From the NCBI GenBank assembly GCA_025201805.1, contig MU619339.1:18653-82652 (forward strand): a stretch of 64,000 nucleotides of DNA, in the 5' to 3' direction. The notes beneath the pieces were generated by a model. It did no database searches, was not told where the DNA came from, and saw only the letters and a program-made list of their open reading frames with translations. The DNA is from Parasitella parasitica (taxonomy: Eukaryota > Mucoromycota > Mucoromycetes > Mucorales > Mucoraceae). Every line of letters begins with the position of its first letter. The first letter of the stretch is position 1. Position numbers and translations under genes: made by a program. Below, in pieces: positions 12,349-24,919 of this stretch.

Positions 12349-13168
12349 TTATTTAAGCAAACTTTTGACTAACTTTTCCAAATTCTCGGTTGTCATAATA
12401 TCATAATGATCTCCTTTCAAACTCATGTCCAGAATAGTATGGTCTTGATGGAAAGACTTCAAATGCTGATGCATTACATGAGCTTGATCATTATTGATCA
12501 ATGTATCGTCTTGGCTATGTGCAATGATAACAGGCTTTTTGCTCAATACATTGGATGTCTTGCTGATAGGAGATGCTTCATAATAAATAGATTGATCTGA
12601 TCCAAAACCTTGTTCAATAAAATCAAGATAAGAGGGGAATGTCTTGACTAAAAGCGGAATGTCGTAGATACCAGATACTCCAATGACCCCTTTAACATAA
12701 TCGTGATACGGTAAGTTGTTATCTAATAAAAGCATCAGCGCAATATGTGCTCCTGCCGAATGGCCTACTAAATAAAGCTTCTTGGCATCATAACGTCCTG
12801 AAGAATTTTTATACAAAAACTCGACCGCTTTTCCAGCATCATTAATGTGATCAGGGTGTTGAATCGTGGGTTGCTCACCGTTTTCCTTCAAGCTTAACCT
12901 GCGATTAAGAGAAAATAAATATATATAGTGTCTATACTTTTGCCTTTTCTTACCGATAGTTGATTGAAGCACATGCATACCCTAATTCACTGAATCCAGT
13001 ACAAAGTTGCTGGTAATCAGCTTTATCTTCAGTTCTCCAAGCACCACCATGAATAAATACAATAAGAGGAGAATCCTCGTTTGCTTGAGCTGGTAAGTAA
13101 AGATCAATAGATCTCGCATTTTCACCTTCTGTAGGGCCGTAATAGCATGTACTTGTTTGGGTGCTCAT
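12349..13168 (-). CDS. Alpha/beta hydrolase, BD-FAE / kynurenine formamidase-like
   Basis: Two exons (13168-12954, 12898-12349) give 254 residues. The oxyanion-hole motif HGGAW is at residues 40-44 and the nucleophile elbow GHSAG at 117-121 (Ser119). A candidate acid lies in HSQDDTLI and the catalytic His in GDHYDI near the C-terminus, so the triad appears complete. The HGGAW plus GHSAG arrangement, with no signal peptide, matches the BD-FAE/esterase group that includes arylformamidases of tryptophan breakdown and small intracellular esterases. Substrate cannot be told from sequence. No kynurenine-pathway neighbour is present. Start is the only in-frame Met before the conserved core. Confidence 0.88.
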
Positions 13169-13618
13169 AATTGTGAGTGACTACACGGGAAAAATGTCGT
13201 GCTGGGTGAAGAACGGATTGAACAGATAAATAGAATCTGGAAGCCAATCAAACGTTCGGTCTCAAAGCAGAAGGGAATCTTGAAATCACCAATTCAAAAT
13301 GGTAGGACTGAAGGACATAAGCTAACAATTTGATTTGATTGTCTTTGCTAAATCAAGCATAGATTTGAGGTTCACCGTCATTCATTCCCAAAAAAAAAAA
13401 AAAAATAACCAACTTAATCAACGTATCATTTAAAGGAATACCACGATATATGAAAAGCAACAGATAGTTCATTTTATTTAATAAATAAACATTCAGTCTT
13501 ACAGCAAAGGAAGCATACACAAGTCGATAATGTCCAACATGCTTCACTTATTTTATTTATAATAAACTGCATCCCACTCAACATCTTAACTACATACAGT
13601 TATGCCTTATTTTGTTTA
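13169..13618. other. Intergenic, hydrolase promoter and Pop3 3' end
   Basis: A 450-bp spacer between same-strand genes, with an A-rich run at about 13389-13405. No coding signal. Confidence 0.4.
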
Positions 13619-14524
13619 TTACACTTTGGATTTTTTATTGGTAGTTTCTAGATCATCCTGATTTTTGCGTTTCAGTTGCTGCTGCTGCTGTTGTTTCTGC
13701 TGTTGTGGTTGACCTTTCTTCTTGACTACTGGTGCTGTTGTTTTTAACCTCTTAATAGTATTTGGTCTATAAGTTACGGGCTGTTCTAACGCATTTTTTA
13801 GCCAGGGCGCATCAATGCATGGTATCTCCCGAGCGCTTAAACGTAGCGACTCCTCTTTATCCTCCATAATCTACCATTGCACATAAGCGACATGAATATC
13901 TCAACGAAACCCCCCCCCCTTTCTTTTTTACCTCTACAAGAACAGCACAAGTTCTTTTGGTGCCTAGCGCCTGACTGATCTTGGATTCTGCGTCTGCTGG
14001 CATTGGCACAAGTTTAATCTGAGCCAAAGCAGCCATGTATAACAAATGTTGACACAAATTCAATGGTTTGATCTCTCGTTTACATATATAGATTACAGGA
14101 GTAATATCTGGTGCATTTGTGTTGGTCTGCTTATTTTCTATATATGTTTCCATGAATCGAGTTACTTGATTTATGCCGATATGAACACGAGAATGTAGAT
14201 CTGGTTCCAGTAATGTTTCTGGCTGTTTATCAGACTTCTTTAATGATTTCTTTATCGATTTGCATTGTCTTTTATAACTTCCTAATGGCGTTAATGTTCT
14301 TCGTTTGTTTATCAGTAATGAAAAGTTAAACGATATTGATTGTCTACATGTGGAACCTACTGTACAAGTTGGGCCAAAATTGATTGACCAAGATCTGTAT
14401 GAACAATTGGCCAGGTTAAGATAAAAGGAGACGCTACTACGTTTTTGTAGACGGTTTTCTTGCTTTGTATTGCAGTATCGTTTCGAACATTTTTGACATT
14501 TTTGTATACTTTTGCACTAGACAT
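13619..14524 (-). CDS. POP3: RNase P/MRP protein subunit Pop3 (Rpp38-like)
   Basis: Three exons (14524-14361, 14298-13932, 13870-13619) give 260 residues. The N-terminal part KKTVYKNVVASPFILTWP is the conserved Pop3/Rpp38 opening. HIGINQVTRFMETYIENK and the following VIYICKREIKPLNLCQHL form the L7Ae-like core. Pop3/Rpp38 binds the catalytic RNA of nuclear RNase P and RNase MRP in tRNA and rRNA maturation. The C-terminus is basic and carries a long Gln tract (PQQQKQQQQQQLKRK), probably disordered, ending in a lysine-rich NKKSKV that could act as a nuclear signal. The upstream Rho gene is on the same strand 129 bp away. Length fits fungal Pop3. Confidence 0.82.
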
Positions 14525-14653
14525 TGAGATAACAAAGAAACACTAATGAAAAGGAGACAACCAAAGAGTAAAATTTTGCTGTGTCGTGACAAGTTTTATT
14601 CGTTATTGTATGTAATGAAATCGAGAAAGAGTGTATATATAATTAAATTAAAG

Positions 14654-15402
14654 TTACAAAATGGTACAGAGTTTTTTATGAAGACGTTTTCTATTTCCAT
14701 TAAGGGCTTCCTTTGTTGCGGCTTCAATCACTGTATCCACGTCAGAATTCGTCTTTGCACTGCACTCGTGGTATTTTGCACCAATTTTTCTAGCTAGCTC
14801 CTCGCCCTATAGTAATTGATGAATGAGTTGATGGCTTTTGAAAGAAAAGTTCTATCTAAAACTTGCCTCGCCTTTACTAATGAAGCTATTTTTCCTATCA
14901 CTATCTCTCAGATCCTTTTTTGTGCCAATCAATAACTTGGGTACATTTTCACAAAAATGAGTTACTTCAGGTACCCATCTGTCTTCAACATTCATAAAGG
15001 ATGTTCTTAAGTCGATCGAAAAGCAGATCAAGACGACATCTGTCTCTGGGTATGACAATGGTCTTAATCGATCATAATCCTCTTGTCCTGCTGTATCCCA
15101 TAGTGCCATTTCAACTATCTTTCCGTTGTCTAGTGGTACGTTTGCTATGTAGTTTTCAAATACAGTAGGCACATATTGCTATGTTGCGCCAATGTCTCAA
15201 TTACTGCTTGACTTTTAACTTCATGTCGTATACTTTACCTGAGGAAACTCTTTTTTCTGATACACCACCAACAAGCTAGTTTTCCCACAACCACCATCAC
15301 CTACAACCACCAATTTCTTACGGGGATACTGTGTGTTTTTTTTTGTCGCTGTTAGTGCTTTATGATATAACTCAAAAGAGTTGATTCACTTACTCGAGTC
15401 AT
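14654..15402 (-). CDS. Rho-family small GTPase
   Basis: Four exons (15402-15394, 15328-15239, 15178-14867, 14806-14654) give 187 residues. The first coding exon is only nine bases (MTR). G1 is GDGGCGKTS, the effector loop YVPTVFENY is Rho-type, G3 is [18 protein letters not shown]4 is GTKKD and G5 is ECSAK. The C-terminus is basic and ends CTIL, a CAAX box whose final Leu favours geranylgeranylation. Rho GTPases control actin and wall synthesis at the plasma membrane. The last intron (14807-14866) must begin with GC to keep frame. The segment between G4 and G5 is about ten residues shorter than in typical Rho1/RhoA, so the Rho insert helix looks trimmed. Subfamily is not assigned. Confidence 0.9.
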
Positions 15403-15728
15403 TTGATGTACTAATTGTAAATATTTGTATAAAAAAATAAAAATAAAAATAAAGGGTAAAGAAAGAAAAAGAGTGAAAAAAGAAAAATTACTAGCCAAAC
15501 GCCCTATAAATGGAAAAAGAACAACAACCCTAAAAGTAATTTCATTATTTATACGATGCAATTTAATTTAGACAACACCCAGTTATTGATTCTCCTCATG
15601 TCCTTTTCCCTCCTCTTCCCCTTCTCCCTCTCCCACTTTGAGTACGTACCATTTCGATTCCCATTAGTAAATCAAAACTCAAAACAAGTCTCCTCTTGAA
15701 TGCATTTTTTAAGGTACAATCTTTGTTT
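15403..15728. other. Intergenic, Rho gene upstream region
   Basis: A 326-bp spacer between the Rho start codon and the symplekin stop. It contains pyrimidine-rich runs on the plus strand at about 15600-15640 and no gene. Confidence 0.4.
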
Positions 15729-18699
15729 TTATTTCGGTGTATTTTCCTCATTGCTAGTCAATGAGGCTGTAGCAGCAGCAGCAGCAGCAGCAGCGGCAGC
15801 AGCAGCAGACGATAAGCTTTGTCCTGCTAGAATAGGAGATAGATTTTTTAGATCAATGGATCTTTCGTCAGCTAATGGTGATATTGTTTCAACAGCAGAA
15901 ATTATTTCACGTGTAGGCGGTTCTTTTAACGAACAGTTAATTCATGTACAATGTTTTTGACACACAAAAAAATCACTTACTTGATTCACATAAAACAGCC
16001 AATATTCTAATTGCCAATGTTTCTCCACCAGGGGGAAATTCACGCACAAGTTGAATTAAATCTTGCGACCTCATACCAATGGATCTGATCATGTTAACCA
16101 TATGAAGTCTTATGTATTTTTGAACATTTTCGGATGATTGACTGTAGACTGAGAACAACCTGCGTGAGATAGATTAATAATGATGTCATGTCATGCCCTG
16201 TCGTGTCGTGTCGTGTCATTTATTACTCACTCTTTTAATAAACTGGGCCTTTTGGTACAGAGCACAAAATAAAGTTCTGCATGTCTAACAACATCCTTTT
16301 CTGTCCACGCTGTTTCCTCGTCTGCAGATATCTCTGATTTTTCTTGTGCCAATTCGTTTAGTGCACCTATAGAAAATGCCTCGACCTGTTGATTGATCTC
16401 TGCTTGAGATGCATTCCATTTCTTGACAGCAACAATGCTGGTTCTTCTCATTTTATCGTTTTCATGTGTGCACAGATCCAGCAACACCTGCAATGCCATA
16501 AATCTAGCTTTGGGTCGATTGGTAACTAGGCTACGTAATGTAGACAGACAAGGAACAAATCTTTCAGGCACACTTTCTAGGTTTTGCTTGATCAAACCAA
16601 TTGCTTTTTCGTCCAACTCTGGCGCTTCCAATAGCATTTTGGTCAAAGCACGATCTTTTGCATCTAGTGCAGGGATAATTTTTTCTAGAAACTTGTGAAA
16701 CCAATAAAAGTAGCTTGGTAAAGAGCCTGCGTCCAGTCTTTGATTGCGCTTGTCGAGCAAATATTCTTCGTGCAACCACTCTAATGCTAAGTCGTTTCTC
16801 GACGCAAAATCCTCAGCAACAAAATCTATTAGTAATTCTCGCAGATCAGCATCTGTGTCCTCGGTGACAATCATTTTTTTGTCATCTTCCGCTGGCTCTA
16901 TTATATCCTCATCCTCATCTTGCTCACGTTTGAGCTCAGCAGGCATATAGTGCTTGTTGGTGCCACGCGCGATTAATTTAGCTACCAACAATAACCAAAA
17001 ATTTTGACTATGCGATAAATGCGTTGATGGAGTCACGGCAGGTATCGACATCGATGCTTCGGTTCCTGATGTTGCTCCATTGGGGATGGTATTTTTTGTA
17101 TTATCGCTAAGAATGACATTCGATTGAAAGGTTTTTCCTGCTTGAAGAATACGCTGGACTGCCATTTTGAGCATGGCTATTTTATCGCTTTGACTAAGGT
17201 TATTTTGCTTTGCTAATTCGTAAGGTTGTATCCTCAGCGACTGACTGGCACGTTCTTGTACACTGGCTAGGACTTGTACCTTGGGTTTCTCTTCCGAAAT
17301 ATTTTGTTCATAGGCAATTGGCTGTGGTGCAGACATGATGTCGTCCATCTCCTCATCTGAATCCAACTTACTTTCTAGTTTGACCGGTCTCCATTTCTCT
17401 TGCTTTTCTCTTTGTTCTTCAGTCTTGAATTGAGGATTAGTGTTATACTGCGGTTGATCTGGTGGTGGTGGATAGGGCGGTGTTGTAGATCGCACAAATC
17501 CTGGTCTTGTCACTGCTAATGTCACTCCTTGCGGTGGTAAAAGCGACACTCTTTCTGTCATGACTTCTAAAGACACAGTCTGTAGCACTGTCATGCATAA
17601 ATCCACAATACCCTTCAAAGGAATTTGTGTAATATCGTAGTTGGCAAGAATATTAGGCGACGGAGGGGGGATAATCGGTACATATTCAGTTGTTTTGGCT
17701 CGCTTTTCTCGCTCCATATCGTGTTGTTGTTGTTGTGCTGCTCTCTTTTGACGTCTTGATTCCTCTGCTCGCTGGTGTCGTTGAAAAATCGCCACATTAC
17801 CTCCAATAGATCCAAATGCAGAAATCAGTTCAGCTCGTTGAGATGACAGTGATTCGGTTTTGATCAAAGACACGAATGCCAACTTCAGAGCTTTTTCAAC
17901 ATTGCGCATCATAACTGGCGAATCATTTTTTGATTTCGAGTCCTTCCAAGCTGCGAATGCTTTGACAACCGGCTTCACGAACTGTGGTCTTTTTTTTACA
18001 ATTACAGTCAAGCAACTGATGGTTGCCGTAAGCACAGATCTATTTGCAAGCAAGTATATTAGCATAATATCTTCACTCTATGGACAAACCTACTCATTAT
18101 CAGATTGCAAAAGTTTGACAATCACATTAAAAACATCGTTTCCTTCCTTTTCCAGCTCTTGTGTGTTTAATAATCTATGATCAACTCTCAACTGCAAAAT
18201 GACGATAATGAGACTCATGAATTCAGCTCGATATGTTTTCTTACTTGTGAAGACTTTGATAACAGCAGGACAATTACTTGCAGACATTTGATGGCAGTAA
18301 TAACAACGCCTGTATTACCATGGCCAACTAATTCTGTTTCCACCAATGTCATGAGCAATCGAGTAAGTTCCCATAAACGAGTTTCTGCTTCATTCTGACA
18401 TCTATGATTTTAAAGGAAGCAATGAGAAATCAACATAGTATTTAAATATATCCCTTTTCTTACACAGTTCTATAAAGTACTGGTAAAACGGTGGAAAAGG
18501 CTCTGATAGAGTCCTTTATGATTTTCAATTCCTCCTTGTAGTTATCGGTACCATCATCCTCCTGTTTTAACCCATATCCTACTAGTTGAGATATACTTTC
18601 TAAGAAACCCTTTGTTGCGTATGACTGAGCATTTTCGGGATGTGATTGAACCTCTTCATCGAATTCACGTAGTTGAGTAAGTTGTTGTTCTCGCTCCAT
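15729..18699 (-). CDS. Symplekin/Pta1 homologue, mRNA 3'-end processing scaffold
   Basis: Six exons (18699-18464, 18401-18245, 18191-18094, 18039-16231, 16159-15981, 15922-15729) give 890 residues. The N-terminal 400 residues are helical HEAT-like repeats (for example LVKLLQSDNES then SVLTATISCLTVIVKKRPQF). A charged middle linker follows, then a second helical block (LRSLVTNRPKARFMALQVLLDLC). This order matches symplekin/Pta1, which holds together the cleavage and polyadenylation factor. The last exon adds a Ser/Ala tail with an 11-residue alanine run close to the C-terminus. The start is the ATG at 18699; the preceding in-frame codons have no ATG. Identification is by overall helical-repeat pattern and short matches rather than a single diagnostic motif. 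Confidence 0.8.
15771..15809. repeat. GCA/GCT trinucleotide run encoding polyalanine
   Basis: A run of GCA on the plus strand (interrupted once by GCG) encodes about 11 consecutive alanines at the symplekin C-terminus. It is a likely length-polymorphic site. Confidence 0.85.
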
Positions 18700-21349
18700 G
18701 GCCAACGCGTATTACTGATAATTATAAAATTGTTGGAACGACGAAAGAAGGTAAGAGTCATGTAATAAAATTTTAGACGTCGTCTTTTGTGCACTCTCCT
18801 GACATTGAAGAGGCGCAACGAGACCCACATGAAAACATTTAGATCTGGTCGGGTGGATTCCATGTATACTGGTTCTTTCTTTCCTATTCAAACTAATGCC
18901 AACGCAAGTGACAAAGATGTATAATTCGTCATTGATGCCTTGGTAGTTTGAGAAAATCATACTGTCTCGTTTGGGCCCTTGCAACAACCCTCAGATGGCA
19001 ATTTGTTTATATACACAAAGAAACTTGATTTATTGATGGGACATCATACTATGTGAGTTTAAACGGCCAAAGTTTGGTTACATCAGTAGAATGCAGAATT
19101 ACATCCTGGAGTTGCGGCATAGTATTACATATTAATAGTGAGCGTGAATCTTTGTGGTCACTAGCATATTGTAAATCCTTGTCGGACACCTAGGGAAAAT
19201 GAGACAATTGTATCCATGCCAAGTAACCTGAAAGCTTTCATGTCTCAGACAGATATCGCGGAATGATGGCCCAATACTGGATCTTATCCTAACATGCGTC
19301 AATTAAGAGACAAAACATTACGGTCATCTTTATCTAGGACGACCTATTTCACTTGCCCCCAGCTTTTTTTTTTCTTGATTGTTTCTTTATTTCACGCTCT
19401 ACCAAAAATACTATACGGTATAATAAACCGGCAACACATCCAAGTCATGACCGGCGAACTGCTTGAATTTTAAACGTCGAAAGAAAACAGGTCGAAGCCG
19501 TTCAAACGGTATACACCAAAGAAATTGGAAAAAATCAATAAATTCATCCACTGCCGACAGGAAACACGAATCTCAAAGTAATGGTGTAATTGAGCTCGAT
19601 CAGTAATGTTACACTTGAGTTTCTCAAATGCAGAATTTTGCTAACAGAAGATTTGACCTTGACATATTTTCAATGAGTAATGTCAACAGATAGTGGTCAT
19701 CTCTGTTATATCGTAAGCAATCCAGGAACGGAGATACAATGAGTAGAGCATGAGAAGGCATCAAGCAACCATGTGTGTTGAAATAAATTACGTCTGATAT
19801 ACGAAGAATCCAAGAAAAATACGTTCTAGGCAGTTTACCTTATCGCTCTCACCTTCCTAGTTCACTAGACGACTTGTAAACGTAAACATAGGCATAGAAA
19901 TCTTTTAAATTAAGGCATCAAAAGTTTCCATTCATAAAAGGAAATTTCCCAAATGAACAAATGTTACATTATGGATGGATTGAACGCTGCGTATTATCCG
20001 AGAGACCCCCTTCCTCTCCTTCTCCTTATTTACCTTTTTTATTCGGCAATCCGAGGCTTAACACTGGCTAAAAGGCTTAAAAAACAAAAGATTTGCAAAT
20101 GGAAATCCATGAGTTAAGACGATCACATTCCCTCTAATACTGAATTTGCAGTAATGTAAGTGTTGAAAGAGAAAGTTACATTCAAATTATTTGAGGACGA
20201 AACACCTGATTGGGACAATGAATTCAGATAAAGGTACAAAATTACTTTACAGATACTTTGTCAAGATAAACAAGGACTTGTTGCCAAGATGTCATGGGAG
20301 CTATGAAAACGGACCTGTGATGGCTGTAATTACTGCCAAAAAGGCTGCTATCGCCCCTAAAAAAACGCAAAACGCAATGTATTAAGCGTTTACAATATCC
20401 AAATAGAATCACTGCTAATAAAGTGCTTGATGTACGATAAATTGGATATGCAGGCATTGTTCTCTGTGCATAAAGGAATGTAAAATATCTTATCGATCTA
20501 CCCCTTAATGTATTACTGTTGTCTATATTAATGAATTATCTTGCAATTTCAGTAATTGACGAATGCTGATTGTTGAAGTTTACAGACTTTGAGTTTAAGA
20601 CAAATACATCATGTTCTTTTATACATATCAAATATTGTATATTTATTGCAATGTTTATCAAACCAAGAAACTTTATTAATATACTTGAACTTAGTCTCCA
20701 TAAGTATCATTTGCTTTTAGGTTGTCTACTGGCTGATGAAGAAGACACTGTGCTTACTGCTCGCATGATAAGTAGCATAGCTGAAGAATCTCTAATAGAA
20801 AACAAAAAAAAAGTATGCTATGTGCAATTTGGAAATTTGTCACATGTGAAATAAATAAAATGCTATATTGACAAGATTACGCTGGGCTAGACCATCCACG
20901 CTCTCGTTAATGAGGCAAATATATCTCGAGGCTACGAACGGTATGGAATCAAAATACAAAAACATATTTATATAATTTGTACGCTGTTGAAGAGCTTTCC
21001 TTTTACTACGTCTATAGAGCATGCGTTGATACCAGCTAGCAATGAATTAATACATATTGTCTGTATGGTACTCCCTGAAAATGACGAATCTACTATTGTT
21101 CAATGACGACGGGTGTCAGAATGTCATCAGGATTATATTTGTAAATTTTCACCAGTTACAGCATTGTTTTGCAAGAAAAGTTATGATGCATATAGAACAC
21201 TTCTTGGAAAAAGAGATTAATGTAAAAAAGCTAATAAAACTGTTGTTACACATCACAAATATATCATTTAGTTATGTTTGTATGGTGACACTGGGGTACT
21301 CCCCCAAAAGAAAAAGATTTAATAAGTAATTGGTGATGATATCCCCTTT

Positions 21350-21387
<38 letters not shown>

Positions 21388-21530
21388 AACTTTCTTCATC
21401 TTCACTTTTTTTTTCCACCCTATCTCTCTCATTTCTTTTACCTCTTTCCTTTAGAACAAAAAAAAAAGCCCATATTCCATACTCTCCTTTTTTTTCCCTG
21501 AAATTCAACTAAAATACGCTGTAATATAAC
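18700..21530. other. Intergenic, 2.8 kb between divergent genes
   Basis: This long AT-rich region separates the symplekin start (minus) from the BOI-like start (plus) and must contain both promoters. Several short open frames exist (18712-18987 minus, 20191-20385 plus, 20570-20854 plus), none with splice-supported extension or a motif I know. No tRNA-like fold was found. Confidence 0.4.
21350..21510 (+). promoter_or_regulatory. CT microsatellite and polypyrimidine leader of BOI-like gene
   Basis: A (CT)n run (about 21350-21387) and further C/T-rich sequence end just before the start codon at 21531. Long pyrimidine tracts directly before the start are common in fungal promoters and 5' leaders. 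The role here is inferred. Confidence 0.5.
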
Positions 21531-24384
21531 ATGATTGTCTATGCAATTCATAATTTTGAAGCAGAAAACGAAGATGAGATAAATTTTCTTATTGGAGAAC
21601 CGATCACTGTATTAGAGAAAGACGAAAAATATTTAGACGGGTGGTGGCAGGTAAGTTGGACAATAAAGAAACCTGTCTTATGATGGGCAAGGAGACTATA
21701 ATACTAAGTATTTATAAACCAGGGACGAAACATCAATGGTGAGACAGGTCTCTTTCCAATGAATTATACTTCTCTTGAGAAACCACCAGCTCAGCAAGAT
21801 ATAGAAACTTTACAACATCCAACAATGACAACGCCGCTACCAATACCGCAAACTTCAGGCAACAATTACATGCCTAGTCCACGCTTGTCCTCCCGTTCGT
21901 CTGGATCTACGATCGAGGAAGAAATAGACTATGCATTGTCCCAATTAGAATATCCAAACACCACTGCGGCTGAAACTGCATCAGATAATGAAAAAGTAGA
22001 GATATGGGATGTTGATCAAGTTGCAGAATGGCTCCAATCTGTTGGATTAGATTCAGTCTCGAAAAACTTCATTGGTTAGTGTCACTTTCTAGTTGTATAT
22101 TAATATAAAACCTGACTTATGTGCGTTCAGATCAAGAAATTACTGGTGATATTTTATTGGACCTTAACATTGATGCATTAAAGGAATTGGGAATTTCGAC
22201 TTTTGGAAAACGCTACAAGATTATGCAGGCCATTACTTCTTTGAAAGAAGAGTCTTCAGTAGAGGTAACTAACCTGCTTAATTTTTTTTCTGTCAATAAT
22301 AAACCCCTTTTGTCGTAGATCAAGAGGCCCACTCCTAATACATCAGTTTCAACAGGTGCCATTTCAAGGCCAACAAGTAGAAAATCAATCAATAGCCTCA
22401 AAAGATCCAGTTCACAAAACGATTCCCCTTCAGATATAATGTACCAATTCCCAAGAAAAGCTCCTCTACCTCCAGCTGGATATACACCCAAATCATCCGA
22501 TTTAACGAGACCCATCTCACCGCAGAGTCCATCCTCTTCAAGCGTTAGTAGATCCAGCACATTCAACACAGTTTCTTCTAGCAGCACGTCAAAGAGCAGA
22601 GAACGAAGTTCGAGAAGAGTAGTGTCTAAAAAGAGCCTACAAACATTTGACGGGATTGATAAAGAAATGTCCCACTCACAAATCTCGTCTGCTTACACTG
22701 CAACAAGTGCAACCTCCTCCGTTCACAACAATAGCAACATCAGTACTGCCAAGAATGACTTGAGCGACACTACTAGCATCCACTCTCCTTCTACGCCCAA
22801 CAACAATGGCACCTATCCCTTGAATCTGCCAACAGCATCTTTATCAGCAACTAGACAACCAATGTAAGTAATATTGATAAATTAGGAGTAATTACAAAGA
22901 CTAAACATACTATTTTGTCAATCAGGCAAATACCAACTGCACACAAATTATCTGTGACATCTGTTGACAATCCACTGGATAACACAAATAGACAATCCAC
23001 CACAGAAGCTTTTCAAGCTCCTGAACATGAAGGATGGCTACATAAGCAGAGTGACAAGTACAAAACATGGAATAAGCGCTGGTTTGTACTTAAAGGACTC
23101 AATTTGTTCTATTTCAAAAGCCCCAAGGTAAACTTGTCTCATGTTATGGTGTTGCAACGGATTTTTACATTAAAAGTTATTAGGATGTACGTATGAAGGG
23201 CATCATCAATTTGCGAGGGTATAAGATTGTCGTCGATGAAACAATCCACGCTGGAAAATACTGCTTTAAAGCTCAACATGAGAGAGAAAGGACATTCTTC
23301 TTCTACACAGACACTGAAGACACAATGCGAATGTGGTTAAAAATGCTAATGAAGACTACCATTGCACGAGATTTCAGAGGTTAGTTGCTTTTTCATTATT
23401 TCGTAATACTTTCAGGAGTTATTAAATAAAATTGTGTAGCACCTGTAATGTCATCCAATCACATTGCCACTGTGTCTCTTGATGTCGCTCGTCGTATGAG
23501 ACCAAGACCTCCTTCTGTCATTATGTACAAGAATCAAAAGCAGCTAAATCTCAACAATGACCCCAAGATGTCCATGTTGGAAGAAGAAGAAGAGGCCAAT
23601 CACAAGTCACCCTCTCCCCCACATTATAGACAAACTCGTGAATCCGGCATTACAATGTATCAGCACCAAGGAGGAGAGGAAGAGGAAATAGTCCCTAAAT
23701 TGCCCAGCCAATATCCTACACAACAGCAGCAGCAAATGCGTCGCCAAATCGTGTTGAACGAGGAAGAAGAAGATTTGATCGACCCTCAACATCATAGTTT
23801 ACCCCTGAGCAACTCACATAGTGCCACATCAAGCATATCTAACAATTCAAACAGTGGCGACGAATGGTGCAATGAAGACTATATCAATTGGATCAACGCC
23901 ATTCTTCCTCCCGGCAAAAAGGTAATTGATTTGACAAGTGCTTTCCGCAATGGCGATACTTTGATTCAACTGTTGGAAGCCATCAGTCAAAAAGAAGTTC
24001 GCAGACCTCCTGCTCAGAAAGGTGGATCAATGAGCGTCATGATGCTCGACAACATTGTTGCCGCGTTCAAATTTATGGGCAGAGAAGGCGTGGAAGTAGA
24101 TGGGCGCTATACGATTAAAGGTAGTACTATTCTTAATATTTGTATTGACAATTTATTGAAAACATAAATGATACCTAGACGTCTTTGGTGGAAATGAAGA
24201 AAAGATCATCACCATGTTGGACGCAATCAAAGCATGGGCAGAGAATACATATCCAATGAACACTACAGCAATCAGTAACGGCCCAAAGAAATCAGATACA
24301 TCTGTATTAATCGGTGGAGATAGCGGTTGGAGAGGTTCTGCAATGATGGATACTCGCCATACCTTTTTGGACAATGGCTTTTAA
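21531..24384 (+). CDS. BOI-like polarity scaffold with SH3, SAM, PH and CH domains
   Basis: Eight exons (21531-21650, 21723-22074, 22131-22264, 22319-22863, 22926-23127, 23184-23379, 23440-24120, 24179-24384) give 811 residues. An SH3 domain opens the protein (YAIHNFEAENEDEINFLIGE, then GWWQGR and GLFPMNY). A SAM domain follows at about 150-205 (VDQVAEWLQSVGL). A Ser/Pro-rich linker contains a PLPPAGY-type proline motif. A PH domain lies near 410-510 (HEGWLHKQSDKYKTWNKRWF). At the C-terminus is a calponin-homology fold (WINAILPPGK, NGDTLIQLLEAIS, then FGGNEEKIITMLDAIKAW). SH3-SAM-PH is the yeast Boi1/Boi2 order; these act with Cdc42 and exocyst at sites of polar growth. The added CH domain is notable. 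Boundaries are approximate. Confidence 0.88.
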
Positions 24385-24919
24385 TTGACATTGTCAAATA
24401 TCATACAACAATCCTTCCCCATTCATTTTCACATTACAATTATTACACCTACTATACTTATATTTTTATTCACTACTATTTTCTTTATTTTATATACATC
24501 CATATAAATTATTTGGCTCCTTCCACCTTCCTTTCTACCTTCCTTACAACCTTCCTTACAACCTTACAACCTTCCTTACTACCTTCCTTTTTCTATTTAT
24601 TCTCTCTTTTTCGAAAACTAAAATGAGAGATACTCTCAAGTATCTTTATCTACTGATATCATAACAAAAAATTAACTTTTCAGAAATAATAATTAATGAA
24701 AATAATAAAATCTATAATACGGTGGCCATTTTTCTGAACATTTGGAAGGTTGGCAATTGGTTTCGCCGAAATAGGAAATCAAGAAGGGGCCTTCTGGCAT
24801 CACACAAAGTGTGTGATATCGTCGTCGCTTCAAAATCGAATGCCAAACACAACTTTTTTCATTTGGCTACAGGTCTCTCTTTCTTCTTGCTTTTTTTCAG
24901 AAACGACAAAAAAAAAAAG
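24385..24919. other. Intergenic, BOI-like 3' region and epsin promoter
   Basis: AT-rich 535-bp spacer. It holds several copies of an ACCTTCCTTACA-like sequence at about 24530-24590. An open frame from 24722 runs into the epsin start in frame but has low-complexity content and is probably leader sequence. Confidence 0.45.

Noticed and set aside
15700-15960. Plus-strand open frame with an alanine run
   Set aside because: It is the antisense of the last symplekin exon. GCA repeats read as alanine in this frame too, and the rest has no protein character.
20191-20385. Plus-strand ORF ending in a Lys/Ala stretch resembling a histone tail
   Set aside because: The similarity is limited to a few residues and no histone fold is present.
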